From NCBI RefSeq assembly GCF_004379255.2, contig NC_056052.1, positions 17,330,589 to 17,394,588 on the forward strand: DNA of 64,000 bases, written 5' to 3'. The notes under the pieces are model-generated. The model was not told the DNA's origin. It was given only the letters and a program-made list of their open reading frames with translations, and did no database searches. Below, piece after piece: positions 17,926 to 29,090 of the stretch (the first letter of the stretch is position 1; each line of letters begins with the position of its first letter). This DNA is from Salvia splendens (taxonomy: Eukaryota > Streptophyta > Magnoliopsida > Lamiales > Lamiaceae). The translations under genes and the position numbers were made by a program.

Positions 17926-20253
17926 AAAGGAACTCCAAATTCTTTCATGGATGGGTCAGACAAAAGAGAGTTAAGTCGATGATACATACGGTCGAGTTTG
18001 GGGGCAGGCACTGACGGAAGAGACAGAGATCAGAGAGTCGGCGGCAGCCTTCTTTCAGCAGCTTCTGACATCGGACGTGGGGAACCTTGCAGAGCCCGAC
18101 TTATCTCTTATCCATACACTTCCAGACTCAGTTGATCAGGAGGCTCTGTGTTCGCCGCCGTAGGAAAAGGAGGTTAGAGATGCAGTGTTTGAGATCAATG
18201 GTGATAGTGTATCCGGGCCGGATGGGTTCACTTCGTTGTTCTTTCAGTCGTGCTGGGACACTGTTGGGAGGGATGTGATTGCATCTGTGGGAGACTTTTT
18301 CAGTGGGGCATTTATGCCCTGAAGCTTCACGGCGACCATGATCGTCCTCATTCCAAAGAAGCCTAACCCGGTCACTTGGGGAGATTTTAGACCGATCAGC
18401 CTCTGCAATGTCACGAACAAGATCATCACAAAGATCCTTGCCTCGAGACTTGCACCTCTACTACCCCTTGTCGTTGCACCGAATCAGAGTGGGTTCATCA
18501 AGGGCAGACTACTTAGCGACAATGCTCTTCTGGCTCAAGAATTGATACATGACATGGGGAAGGAGCTCTCGAGTAGAGGGAGATCGCCCAATTTGGCTCT
18601 CAAGCTGGATATGGCAAAGGCGTATGATAGAGTCCAGTGGCCGTTTCTACTCAAGGTTTTGGAATCAATGGGATTCTCACAGACCTGGGTGGATATGATC
18701 AGGAGATGCATCTCGTCATGTTGGTTTTCTGTCCTGGTGAACGGTGGCCAGGCAGGCTTCTTTCAGTCATCCAGGGGGCTGAGGCAGGGAGACCCCTTAT
18801 CACCTTCCCTCTTTGTGTTGGCGGCAGACTACTTATCGAGATGCCTTGACAGATTGATCAAGGGGGATAGAGAGATGGTCTATAGGTGTCGGAAAAAGGC
18901 CCCCATTATCACTCACCTCTCCTATCGGATGACATCATTATTTTCTCGAGAGCTCATAGAGAGGCGGTGGAGAAGTTGGTCGGATGCCTGGATCACTACA
19001 TAGCCGTGTCTGGTCAGCTGGTGAACAATGGGAAGACACATTTCTACTTGGCGAACGAGCACATGGAGTTCGCTGACATTGTATATGAAGTTGGAGGATT
19101 TCAGAGAGGGACGATGCCTTTCACATACCTTGGGGTGCCGATTTTCCAAGGGGCGAGGAGGGCAGACCATCTTTTGCCACTTAGGCCGAGGCTGATGGAC
19201 AGGATCCACAGCTGGTCCCACCGACATCTGGCTTTTGGGGGTCGTCTGGCTCTAATTAAGAGCACACTGGCCGCCATCCTGCTACACATCTTACAGGTCA
19301 TGAGCCCTCTGCTTGTATTTCTAGACGAGTTGGAGCAGATATTGGCTAGATACTTTTGGGGCACAGTAGGAGAAAAGAGGAAGCTGCACTTGATTTCTTG
19401 GAGACAGATTTGCTTGCCTTTTGAGGAGGGTGGCTTGGGTATTCGCCGCTTCAGGGAGGTAGCAGTGGCTTTTGGGTTCAAGTTGTGGTGGAGACTGCTA
19501 GCTCAGGACTCTCTCTGGGCCCATTTCATGGCCCAGAAGTACAGTATCATTCCTTGTCATTTGTATACATCCCCTTGTTGGTCACATGATAGTCCTACTT
19601 GGCATCATTTGCGTCGTATTTGGTCATACATGCATGAGTTTATTCGTTGGTCCTTGGGTGAGGGGAAGATCAGCTTCTGGGATGATCTCTGGCTTGGGGC
19701 TAGCTCCATCCAGAGTCTGTGCGTCCCAGGAAACGATCCTCCCCAATCTCAGGCTGTTGCATCATATGGGCATGAGCATGAGCATGCATGGGATGAGGAT
19801 ATGTTGCATAGTTTATCTTTCAGGTTTGGCGTACCTCTCGATGTGATTGAACAGATCAGAGCCACGCCGATCGAGTTGGGGGCGAAGGATGTGAGACGGT
19901 GGAGTCTGACTAGCCATGGCGAGTTCTCTGTGACCTCAGCCTGGGAAAGCATCCGGACTAGACTGCCGAAGAGGAAGATTTTTGGTCTTATTTGGAACCA
20001 GGGGTTGACTCCTACCATGTCGGTGTTCATTTGGAGGTTACTATTTGGTAGGCTGCCGGTGGATGAGAAATTGCAGAGGAGGGGAATTGAGTTAGTGTCT
20101 AGGTGTCAGTGTTGTAGGTCTCCTTCGGTCGAGTCTCTCAGCCATGTCTTTTTTTCGAGTCAATCGGCGGTTTCTGCATGGCAGTATTTTGATGTCTGGT
20201 TTCCTTCCTCGCACACAACAATTCACACATCACCGATATTGCACTTAGACTAG
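17926..20253 (+). pseudogene. LINE ORF2: reverse transcriptase and C-terminal region
   Basis: Read in shifting frames: GERNSKFFHGWVRQKR (linker before the RT), a stop at about 18321, then MIVLIPKKPNPVTWGDFRPI, NQSGFIKGRLLSDN, ALKLDMAKAYDRVQWPF (first catalytic Asp), GLRQGDPLSPSLFVLA, and after a frameshift near 18915 LLSDDIIIFSRA, the second catalytic pair (usual FADD). TYLGVPIF and GGRLALIKSTL follow. SWRQICLPFEEGGLGIR is typical of plant L1. A zf-RVT block SVFIWRLLFGRLPVDEKLQ with RCQCCRS ends the region. At least two frame breaks and one stop are present. The protein would copy its own RNA into DNA at the target. Confidence 0.9.
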
Positions 20254-20512
20254 GTCACTGACGGAGGCCTTCTCTCCAGAGGGCTCCTGTCATGCATATT
20301 AGCTTTCTTGTTCCTTGTTTGATTGCTTGGTTTCTTTGGACGGAGAGGAACGGCTGCAAGCATGGCGGTCGCCCTTTTCGTCATTCACATGTTATTTGGC
20401 AGGTCACTCACCATCTGCATGTGCTAGTTCTGGCTGGCAAGATCACATCGACTCATTGAAGGGGATGCTCGTCGTCGGTTGATTTCATGCCTTTCTCCTC
20501 AGACAGCGTGTT

Positions 20513-21049
20513 TTGCGGTCGCTCATGGTCCTATGGCATCCCCCTGATGCACCTTGGGTGAAGCTGAACACAGACAGTGCCTTCTCTACATCGACACTGG
20601 CGGCGGGGGAGGGAGGATTGGTCCGTGGTTCTGATGGATGCCTTCTGCGGGCTTTTTGTGCTCCGATAGCTGCATCATCGAGCTTTGTAGCGGAGCTTTT
20701 GGCTCTGATTCGGGGTTTGGAGATGACTATGGAGCTTTCTACTCACATTTGGATAGAGCTGGACTCAGCGGCTCTGGATAATTTGTTGTCATCTAGACAC
20801 TTTGGCTCTGCGGATTTTAGACACCATATGGCTTTGATCCGGAGCATGACAGCTCAGCGGCATGTTCGATTCTCACACATCTACAGAGAAGGAAACAGGG
20901 CTGCTGATTTTCTGGCAGGTAGGGGTGTCCAAACCCCTGCCCTTACATATTTTGATCCAATCTATGAGCCACGGTATCTGAAGGCGCTAGTTAGGATGGA
21001 CCATCTGGGATATCCTAACTTCCGTTTCCGACGTAGAGATGTGGGGTGA
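20513..21049 (+). pseudogene. LINE ORF2 RNase H domain
   Basis: WVKLNTDSAFS (Asp), FVAELLALIRGLEM (Glu), IWIELDSAALDNLL (Asp) and YREGNRAADFLAG (Asp) give the four RNase H catalytic positions of the RVT_3 family. The domain is intact for 178 codons but is separated by stops from the RT part (20254-20512). RNase H is present in some plant L1 lineages only, and removes RNA from the hybrid. Confidence 0.88.
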
Positions 21050-21300
21050 TCTAGCTCTTCTGGTGGTTGGTTTTGGGCTTTTTCTGTTTCTCCCTTTTGT
21101 ATATTTAGTCATTTTTTTCCACTTGATAGAATGGAGGATCCCGACTTGTGGGACCTCTACTTTGCACCTTCATATTCTTGTTTAGATCTTAGTCCTTTTT
21201 GGGCTAAGATGATGTTGTTGGAACATTACATTTTGATCTTATTTATGGGTTGGGGGTCTGTCTAAACCCCGCCCATAAAGGGCGTTTTTGTTAAAAAAAA

Positions 21301-21316
21301 GCAAATCTAATACTGT
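21301..21316. other. Right target site duplication of the LINE
   Basis: GCAAATCTAATACTGT, identical to 17883-17898. From 21317 to 21690 I see no feature. Confidence 0.93.
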
Positions 21317-21690
21317 TAGGCATAGTATTAGTTTTATCATTCATTATTCTTAGTGTCGTGTTCCAAACCAACTAATTTGTTTAATAAATTATTAATACGC
21401 CATTTGTTCTCATAAATCTTAAAGTAAATTAGGTACCCTTCCTCAGACGTAGAACGCCAGGAATCTGTCAAATGACTTTTAAAGACTCCAAGTGACAATT
21501 TTATAAAAAATATAGAAATAACTAATATAAATGTTAAAAACGTGTTAGTAGGGTGTGTTTGAAAAGGTATAGAAGAGAGGATATGTTAATTTATGACATG
21601 TGGTTTTTATTTTACGATTTCTTATCTTTATGTAGCTTACACAATAAATCGTAAACTGAATACATAATATCTAAAAAACAAAACATATAG

Positions 21691-21905
21691 TACTCCCTCC
21701 GTCCCAAGGAAGATGACCCCTTCTTTGGGCGACACGAGATTTTATGTAGATTTATTTTGTGTGTTGATTGGAGAGAGTAAAGTAAGAGAGAGAGAGCAAA
21801 TCAAGAGAGAGATAAATGTATTTCCATTTTAAGTAATGAGTCATCTTGGTTGGCACAAACCAAAAAAAAAGTGAGTCATCTTCAATGAGACGGATGAAGT
21901 AGTAT
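21691..21905. mobile_element. Stowaway-like MITE (family shared with 47443-47653)
   Basis: It starts TACTCCCTCCGTCCCAAG and ends GACGGATGAAGTAGTA. The interior (GATTTTATGTAGATTTATTT, TCATCTTGGTTGG) closely matches 47443-47653. TA is the expected target. Confidence 0.82.
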
Positions 21906-22250
21906 ATATAAAATATTTTAAAATGAGCTTTAAACATGAATTATGTACTCTAAACGCTAACTCACACCATCAAGACTACAACATCTACCTTTAATTATTC
22001 TTGCATTATTCTTTCTTTTCTATTTTATTTTGTCTTTTCATTTTCTGGTTAATTCAATCTATATAATTTTTCTTAAATCTCTTGTTCGAAAGAAATCAAT
22101 TACTTGTAGCGTGGCGGAGAAGTATTCTCTCTTACTTTATTCTATTTTCATTTTTATTACTTAATTTTTCTTCCACTTAACATACTAAAACATTTAATCT
22201 CTTCATTTGGTATTAAAAGTCTCATTTGAGTTCGACACGAGTTAAAGAAA

Positions 22251-22472
22251 TACTCTCTTCGTCCCTAAAAAGTTTAAACTTTTGGCTGACACGAATTTTA
22301 ATGCACAATTGTTAAAGTAAGAGAGATGAAGAGAATGTGTAGTGGAAGTTATATTAGTGGAGAACGTGGGTGCATATTATTAGTAGTATAATTGGATTTC
22401 CAAAATTAGAAAGTTCATACTTATAAAAACTAAAAAAAAATAATTCATCTTTTTCAGGGATCAAGTGAGTAT
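22251..22472. mobile_element. Stowaway-like MITE
   Basis: Ends TACTCTCTTCGTCCCTAAAA and CAGGGATCAAGTGAGTA are inverted. The interior resembles 3038-3226. Confidence 0.75.
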
Positions 22473-22521
22473 AAATGAAAGTGGGTGCAAAAGGATATTG
22501 GAATGTGAGATCCATTTTTAT

Positions 22522-22696
22522 ATACACTTTCTGTTTCTTAAAAATAGAAATTCTTCATTTTGATCTATTTTTCTAATAAGGTGAGACCTATTTTTCGTTA
22601 ACACACTTTTTCTTTCTATCTCTTTTGCTTTATCAATTTTATATTTAAATCTGTGTCGTTTCAAAAGTTTATATTTTTAAGAAATGGAGGGAATAT
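22522..22696. mobile_element. MITE, Stowaway-like
   Basis: ACTTTCTGTTTCTTAAAAAT at the left and ATTTTTAAGAAATGGAGGGA at the right are inverted copies. Confidence 0.65.
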
Positions 22697-22704
22697 TTAA
22701 TTTA

Positions 22705-22962
22705 TACTCCCCCCGTCTCATAATAAGAGTACTATTTTGCTATTTTTGTCGGTCCCACAATAAGAGTCATATTTTACTTTTATCATAAAATGGTAAATAG
22801 GAATCACATTCCACCAACTTATTTCACTAACATTTTATTATAAAACTAATATATATAAGTGTGACCCACATTGTTCTAAGTTATTCAACCTACTTTTCTT
22901 TACATTCTTTAAAATCGTGTACAAATTAAATTAGACTCATATTATGAGACGAATGAAATAGT
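22705..22962. mobile_element. Stowaway-like MITE
   Basis: It starts TACTCCCCCCGTCTCATAAT and ends ATTATGAGACGAATGAAATA, which are inverted copies flanked by TA. Internal blocks are shared with 54641-54820. Confidence 0.78.
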
Positions 22963-23176
22963 AAAATATAAGTTAAATGAGTTAGTGAAACTATTTATAA
23001 TAAAAGTGAATATCGCATGACAACTAAAATGATAAATTGATTTTAACAGTGGAGGAAGTGTTTTTTAATTTCAATGGTGAAAAGAAGAGATTCAATAAAT
23101 AAGAAAAAGAGTGACCAGGAGTGACTAGTTTATTGGAGATGGGAAAAAACGGTCTGTTGTGGTATGAGGTCGGAGC

Positions 23177-23233
23177 TGACGTCAAATACTACACTACTAT
23201 TCAAGTCTACTCTTTAATATCCATCTACGTGGC
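23177..23233 (+). promoter_or_regulatory. bZIP-type sites upstream of the GRAS gene
   Basis: TGACGTCA, a perfect CRE/as-1 palindrome, is at 23177-23184 and ACGTGGC, an ABRE/G-box-like core, is at 23227-23233, about 100 and 50 bp before the TATA box. Both are known bZIP factor motifs; a function here is inferred. Confidence 0.45.
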
Positions 23234-23278
23234 ACTTCTACACGCTCACACACGCGGCCTTCAGTCTCTCTCTCTCTG

Positions 23279-23289
23279 TATATATACTC
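23279..23289 (+). promoter_or_regulatory. TATA box of the GRAS gene
   Basis: GTATATATACT after a CT-rich run (about 23264-23278). Transcription would start near 23315. Confidence 0.55.
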
Positions 23290-23416
23290 ACCTCAATTCG
23301 ATTAGTTTTCATATAATTATACTATTAATCTACATCCTAAAACTTTACCCATTTTTTGTAATTCTCTTTGATTGATTCAATTCTCTGTTCACAAACCAGA
23401 ATTCACACGAATAAAG

Positions 23417-23926
23417 GTACTTCATTTCCCTTCATTTCTTCGTTTATGGCTCTGATTTCCTAACTGTTTTGTTTGTCCTCTCAGTTAAGTTTCTCGAAAT
23501 TTCATGGATTTAAGAAACAAAAATATATGCCCCTTCTTCTCTGTTTCATTATCCCTCTCAAAATAATCTCTTATTTCGATTGACTCAAAACCTTGGGGTG
23601 ATGAAAGGGTTAAAGTTGTTTTCATCTTTGTTTTTGAGTTTCTAATAATTGGAGTGTGTTAATTGTTAAACCTCAATTTTGCATTACCCTTCGTGATACA
23701 AATTCATTGGATTATATCATAAAATCAATCAAGGACTGATCCATTAGACATAAGGCGTTTCCATTTTCTTTTTAATTCAGAATATTGATATAGTATTTCT
23801 TCTCTTTTTTTTGCAACATATATATAGGCCCATAGTCGGCGAATCGCTATAATACCATTGCAAAAATCCATTTGATGTTAGATGATTTTAATAATAGGAG
23901 ATATCTGTTTGTTTGTGTGTGTGCAG
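23417..23926 (+). other. Probable 5'-UTR intron of the GRAS gene
   Basis: The donor AAAG|GTACTT (23417) and the acceptor TGTGTGTGCAG (ends 23926), preceded by a T-rich tract, would splice the leader to 8 bp before the start codon. Introns in the leader are common among PAT1-branch GRAS genes. cDNA is needed to confirm. Confidence 0.6.
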
Positions 23927-23933
23927 CATTGAT

Positions 23934-25259
23934 ATGGAATCAGAGTGCTATGGTTCTTCCTCAATCCCTCCCGGATTCGATTCGCCTCGTTGCCATTTCT
24001 ACGGTCACTATCATGATAGTGTTGATGGAGAAATCAATCAGCACCACATACGGCGCGCTCTGCAGGAGCTGGAGCGTGCTCTAATGGCGGTCGATGATGA
24101 CAACGCGGAAGACATCACATCCCATTTCCTGCCTCAGAGCTCGAGCAACGACCTCAAACAGCTGCTGATCGCATGCGCCCAAGCCCTCTCCGAGAACAAG
24201 GTGGACCAATTCGAGAAGCTCGTGGACCGTGCTAGTCGTGGCGTGTCTATAACCGGGCCGCCAATAGAGCGCCTCGGGGCCTACATGCTTCAAGGCCTTC
24301 TCGCTAGAAAGGGCGCCGGCATTTACAGGGCATTCAAATGCCACGAACCCGATAGCAACGCTTTCCTTGCCTACACGCGCACCATGTATCAAGTCTGGCC
24401 TTACCTCAAGTTCAGCTACATGGCTGCAAACGGCGCCATCGCGGAAGCCTGCAAGAACTCTGATCGCATCCACATCGTCGATTTCCAGATAGAACAGGGC
24501 ACCCAGTGGATCACTCTGTTGCAAGCGCTCGCACAGCGCCCTACCGGCCCTCCAAGCGTACGCATCACTGGGGTGGACGATCCCCTCTCGAGACTCACCC
24601 GTGGCGCTGGCTTGGCTGCGGTTGGGGAGACATTCGTCCAGATATCCAAAAAATTCAACATCCCGGTCGAGTTCCACCCTGTCCCGGTCCTTGCCTCGGA
24701 CGTGACAAGGGAGGTGCTCAACGTTAGGCCAGGCGAGGCGTTGGCGGTGAACTTCCCTCTCCAGCTCCACCACACTCCGGACGAGAGTGTGGACGTCTCC
24801 AACCCGAGGGACAGGCTTCTCCGGATGGTGAAGTCGCTGTCCCCGACGGTGGTGACACTTGTCGAGCAGGAATCGAACACCAACACGGCCGCGTTCCTCC
24901 CGAGGTTCGTGGAGACGCTGGACTACTACCTGGCGATGTTCGAGTCGCTGGACATCGCCACGGAAAGGGAGAGCATGGATCGGATCAATGTGGAGCAGCA
25001 TTGGTTGGCGAGAGACATGGTGAATGTGATAGCGTGCGAGGGGAAGGAGAGAGTCGAGCGACACGAACTGTTCGGGAAGTGGAGATCGAGGTTTAGGATG
25101 GCCGGTTTCGAGCAGTGTGAGCTGAGCCCTTATGTGAATTGGGTGATCAGAGGGCTGCTGAGGGGATACTCGGAGCATTATAGTTTGGTAGAGAGAGATG
25201 GAGCAATGCTGTTGGCGTGGAAGAATAGGAATGTGATCTCTGCTTCTGCTTGGCATTAG
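23934..25259 (+). CDS. GRAS family transcriptional regulator, PAT1 branch
   Basis: A single coding exon of 441 residues. An in-frame ATG at 23913 adds seven residues but would lie in the predicted intron, so 23934 (MESECYGSS) is preferred. Domains in order: a short variable N-terminus (1-75); LHRI from about 80 (DLKQLLIACAQALSENK); the VHIID block as RIHIVDFQIEQGTQWITL at about 195; LHRII around 240-280; PFYRE region with VRPGEALAVNFPLQLHH; and the C-terminal SAW domain ending in SASAWH. RVERHELFGKWRSRFRMAGF is characteristic of the PAT1/SCL13/SCL21 group, which acts in phytochrome and stress signalling in the nucleus or cytoplasm. At 441 residues it is close to SCL21 and PAT1 length. No break is visible. 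It is a host gene in a MITE-rich interval. The exact orthologue cannot be named without a tree. Confidence 0.93.
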   Translation: MESECYGSSSIPPGFDSPRCHFYGHYHDSVDGEINQHHIRRALQELERALMAVDDDNAEDITSHFLPQSSSNDLKQLLIACAQALSENKVDQFEKLVDRASRGVSITGPPIERLGAYMLQGLLARKGAGIYRAFKCHEPDSNAFLAYTRTMYQVWPYLKFSYMAANGAIAEACKNSDRIHIVDFQIEQGTQWITLLQALAQRPTGPPSVRITGVDDPLSRLTRGAGLAAVGETFVQISKKFNIPVEFHPVPVLASDVTREVLNVRPGEALAVNFPLQLHHTPDESVDVSNPRDRLLRMVKSLSPTVVTLVEQESNTNTAAFLPRFVETLDYYLAMFESLDIATERESMDRINVEQHWLARDMVNVIACEGKERVERHELFGKWRSRFRMAGFEQCELSPYVNWVIRGLLRGYSEHYSLVERDGAMLLAWKNRNVISASAWH

Positions 25260-26055
25260 TTTTTTGTTCATGTCGAGTTGTTTTAGTTTAACTTGTATGG
25301 AATAGTAATAAGATGTTGTTACATAGCTATATAACAATGCTACTAGGCAAGTATAGAGCTGATAACAATGTCGAGTTGTAATGATCTTTTATAATCCAAC
25401 AAATCATTTTTTTCCTCTTGACTTCATGGAACCCCTTTTTTGACAAACGAGAATGCGACGCCAAAATGTATCTTCGAGCTTCAGGGGTCATTTAACCAAC
25501 ACCAGGTATTTTACATGTCAACTCTTCAAACACATCAGATGATGACAATCTCTATTAATTTAAGTCACCACACTTCCCCTCTTCGTTCACTGGGATGAGC
25601 CTAATGCGGCTCTGCTCTGCGAATGACCCGCCCCGAAGTGCCGCATGCGTAGGGAGGTGTGGACTGGCATTTTGGGGCACCTCACTAGCAACTCGCCAGA
25701 TGCGTGCGGTGTTACGAAGCACAACCCTAGCGAGTTGCCAGCTTCGTGCCAGCCCTGTCCGGGAATGCGAAAAGACACTTGTTTTAGCTTTTTTGAACAC
25801 CCTCTTTTCACCTTAATATAAATACTCTTGCTATGATTTTTTCAAGGCTGCTTTGAATCATTTTGTAAGAACAAAAGACTCCATTTTAGAGCACCCATGT
25901 TCATCTTTGATTTTAGAATACAGGTCTCAATTCGCAGATCTTTCTATATTTGGAATTAAATTTGTTGATCTTTAAGAATATGATATCAAGGCATGAGAAT
26001 TTTTTAGAATAAGGAATTTTTGCTTTTTTTTCCTTATTATTTATCTTCTAACATG
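25260..26055 (+). other. GRAS 3' UTR and unassigned sequence
   Basis: The first 150 bp are AT-rich and probably 3' UTR. At 25590-25800 lies a more GC-rich block containing inverted arms (AGCAACTCGC and GCGAGTTGCC) with no recognisable protein. I cannot classify it. Confidence 0.4.
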
Positions 26056-26273
26056 TACTCCCTCCTTATTTATTAATAGAGACATTTCTTTTCGGCACTA
26101 AGTTTAAGACTAGCGTGTTAATGGATGGTGACAAAAAAGAGTAACAGAAAATAAAATAAGAGAGAAAGGAGAATTATTTTTTTGCCAATAGTAGAAATAA
26201 TTTAATTAATTTTGAACTTTCTAAAATAAAAAAATAATGATTGTATTAACATGGATGTTAATAGAGGAAGTAT
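26056..26273. mobile_element. Stowaway-like MITE
   Basis: TACTCCCTCCTTATTTATTA at the left and TAATAGAGGAAGTA at the right are inverted ends. Confidence 0.7.
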
Positions 26274-26576
26274 CAATTGTCCCAAAAAAATGAAATTTCT
26301 GGTCAGTCTCCATCCTCCTCATCCAGCCGCCTCATATTGCAACACTGAATACATTGACCAAGAATTCTATTTTGACTTCCACAACAGAAATAGCATGAAA
26401 AGAAATTTACAATCAAATTAAAATAAAAGAAAATCTAAATCTAAAACTAAATGAATAGGAGCATATCCTTTATAACCAGATTGAGATTACAAGCATGAAA
26501 ATCTCAAGTGGACTTTGCAGAGATTCATTTGGAACCCACGGCAATATCATAATGTCTACAGATGACTGAGAACCTG

Positions 26577-26581
26577 GAAAT
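26577..26581. other. Left TSD of copia element A
   Basis: GAAAT here and GAAAT at 44463-44467 flank the two LTR outer ends exactly. Confidence 0.88.
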
Positions 26582-26895
26582 TATTGGAATCTTGAATTTA
26601 AGATATCCGATCAACGAAGTTTGACCAATAATAAATATGACGAGACATTTAATTTTTGAAAATTAAATGATATAGCGTCGATCTACGTTCCGCGTAGATG
26701 ACCGTAGTATATTCACTTTCTCAAATCCGATTCCCGGTGAGTGAGAAAAAATTGGATTAAAGTTGGTCACATTGTAGCTTTTGATAAAGCTATGAGATTA
26801 AAGCTTAGGGAGTAATTAACTAGTGTTAATGATCTCACATAGGAGATAAGACACATCTTTTAATGTGTATATATTAAGTGACTTTACAACACTTA

Positions 26896-28927
26896 GAGCA
26901 TGCGCAGCGGTGGCGTCCGTCGCCACCGCCGTCCGCGCCGCTGGCACGGACGCCATCCGCCGCCGCTGCGCTCGCGCCGCTGGCACGGCGCTCTCGATGA
27001 ATCGAGCACGTCCGTGCCAGCCGACGCACACGTGGCGCGCTCCCATTCGTCAACGGCATAGCCGTTGTGTTTAAACATTTTTTATTTTTTAAAAATTGGT
27101 ATTTAATTATAAATAATGCTAAAAAATAAAATAAAAATATTTTCCATATCCCAAAAATATGGCCGTTTTTTCCCGTTTTTTCTGATTTTTTTTATTTTAT
27201 TTTTATTTTTTTTCCCAAAATCATCTATAAATACACACATTCATCACTCATTTATCACATCAATTCATCTCTCATTCATAATTCTTATACAAACTATCAA
27301 CACATTCAACCTTCACTCAAAACATCAAATGGATTTCACTCATCTCATGGCGGAAGCGGAGCGCGAAGAACAAGAATACTACGAACAACATCGTGCGCTT
27401 ACGAAGCATATGTCGCGGCGAATACCCCCGCTCATCCTCCTCAACGCACTAGATCAAATCGCCGCTACATCCATCGTGACCGGGAGGGAGCCCACAAAAG
27501 GCTCGTTGCCGACTACTTTGCCGACCATCCGCGGTTTCCGGCAGATTACTTCAGGCGCCGTTTTCGCATGTCAAAGCGCTTGTTCATGCGAATTGTCAAC
27601 ACATTGTCCGCACGTGTTGAATACTTTCAAACAGGTGAAGATGCAGCCGGCCGGCAAAGTATCACGGCGTTGCAGAAGTGTACGTGTGCCATCCGACAAC
27701 TCGCTACTGGGCAAACGGCCTACATCTTCGACGAGTATTTGCATATCGGTGAGTCCACTGGAATCCTTTGTTTAAAGAATTTTTGCGAGGGCGTTCGTTC
27801 TGCTTTTGGGGATGAATTCCTTCGGGCACCCACCACCGATGATTGCCAACGGTTGCTTCGTCTTCACGAATCAGTCCATGGCTTTCCCGGAATGCTTGGC
27901 AGCATTGACTGCATGCATTGAAGGTGGAAGAATTGTCCGACTGCTTGGAGGGGGCAACACTTAAGCGGTCACAAAGGCGGCGGCCCAACACTTATCCTTG
28001 AGGCGGTCGCCGACTATCGCCTATGGATTTGGCATGCATATTTCGGCGTTGCCGGATCCAACAACGACTTGAATGTGCTCTATTCTTCACCACTCTTCAA
28101 TGATGTGATGAATGGTGTAGCACCAGCGATCGACTTCACCATCAACGGAAATACATACCGCATGGGTTACTATCTCGCTGATGGTATCTACCCAAGGTGG
28201 GCGACGTTCGTGAAGACGCTCCACAACCCGCACGACCCGAGACGGGTTCTTTTTGCGCAGCGTCAAGAGTCAGCGCGGAAGGACGTCGAAAGAGCCTTCG
28301 GGGTCCTTCAAGCTCGATTCAACATTGTGAAGGCCCCGGCTCGGCTGTGGTACGTGAATAATATCGCCGACATCATGTTCACATGTATTATATTACACAA
28401 CATGATTATAGCCGACGAAGTGCCGAGGGCGGCTAGCTTCTACGACGAGGACGAAGCCGGAAGCTCAACAGCGAGGTCTCCCCCACGCCGAGGCGAACAT
28501 ACGACGGTTGGCCAGAGGATCGAGACAAGACACACAATGCGCGATACTTGAATCCACAATCAACTACAAGAAGACCTAATCAACCACATGTGGGCGAAAT
28601 TCGGCAACGAGTAGTGGTTTTTTTAATTTTTAGGATTTTAATTATGTAATTTTTAATTTTTAGGATTTTAATTATGTAATTTTTCATTTTTAGGATTTTA
28701 ATTATGTAATGTTTAATTTTATTTGTCATCTGTAATATTTATTGTGGTTTTTAAATGAATTTTAATATTATGGAAATGTTATTGTTTAATAGAATTTTAA
28801 ATTAATTGTGCTCGTCCTTGCGGAAGAGCACAGTTGTGGGTGTTGTGCTCTTGCCAGAGAGCAGGCATGAATAGTACCGCCCGAGCCCACAACCGTGCCG
28901 TTGGTAAGAGCACGGTTGTGGATGCTC
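26896..28927. mobile_element. PIF/Harbinger transposon in the LTR
   Basis: The ends are GAGCATGCGCAG (26896) and GGATGCTC (28927), giving inverted repeats that start GAGCAT. The flanking triplet is TTA on both sides (26893-26895 and 28928-28930), the PIF/Harbinger target. The length is 2032 bp. It holds only a transposase; the usual second Myb-like gene is not seen. Confidence 0.92.
27329..28551 (+). pseudogene. PIF/Harbinger transposase (DDE_Tnp_4, ALP1-like)
   Basis: It starts at ATG 27329 (MDFTHLMAEAEREEQEYYEQ). A frameshift before 27470 moves to the frame reading RRYIHRDREGAHKRL, then RRRFRMSKRLFMRIVNTL, the helix-turn-helix-like region. GMLGSIDCMH holds the first catalytic Asp, but the next codon is TGA where the family has Trp (27919). 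Beyond it KNCPTAWRGQ, the second Asp in AGSNNDLNVL, GYYLADGIYPRW, and the Glu in VERAFGVLQARF are intact to the stop at 28551. All three acidic residues are kept, so loss of function looks recent. The protein would bind the ends and cut at TTA. Confidence 0.9.
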
Positions 28928-28983
28928 TTAATAATTATAGTGGACTAAGATGGGTTGAAGAAGCCCACACGCGCGCCGAGCCG

Positions 28984-29090
28984 AGCCGTGCCCGTGCCCG
29001 CGCCCGCACCCGTGCCCATGCCCATGCTCTTGGACTTGGACTTGGACTTGGGCTTGGGCTTGGGCTTGTCCCTGGACTTGGACTTTGAGC
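28984..29090 (+). repeat. Hexanucleotide repeats in the LTR of copia A
   Basis: CCCGTG/CCCGCG units are followed by TTGGAC/TTGGGC units. The right LTR has a different number of units at about 43705-43805, so the array has changed length since insertion. Confidence 0.75.

Larger units (their letters stand above)
17899..21300 (+). mobile_element. L1-type LINE, 5' truncated
   Basis: A 3.4-kb insertion bounded by a perfect 16-bp duplication and ending in an A8 tail after TTTTTGTT, the signature of target-primed reverse transcription. It contains the end of the linker after the endonuclease, the reverse transcriptase, a zinc-knuckle-like region and an RNase H domain. ORF1 and the AP endonuclease are absent, so the copy is dead on arrival by 5' truncation. 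The perfect duplication suggests moderate age. Confidence 0.93.

Noticed and set aside
24081..25337. 418-codon minus ORF opposite the GRAS gene
   Set aside because: His/Arg/Leu-rich shadow of the GRAS reading frame without any motif of its own.
25595..25816. ORFs on both strands in the block after the GRAS gene
   Set aside because: Short, overlapping, with no domain.
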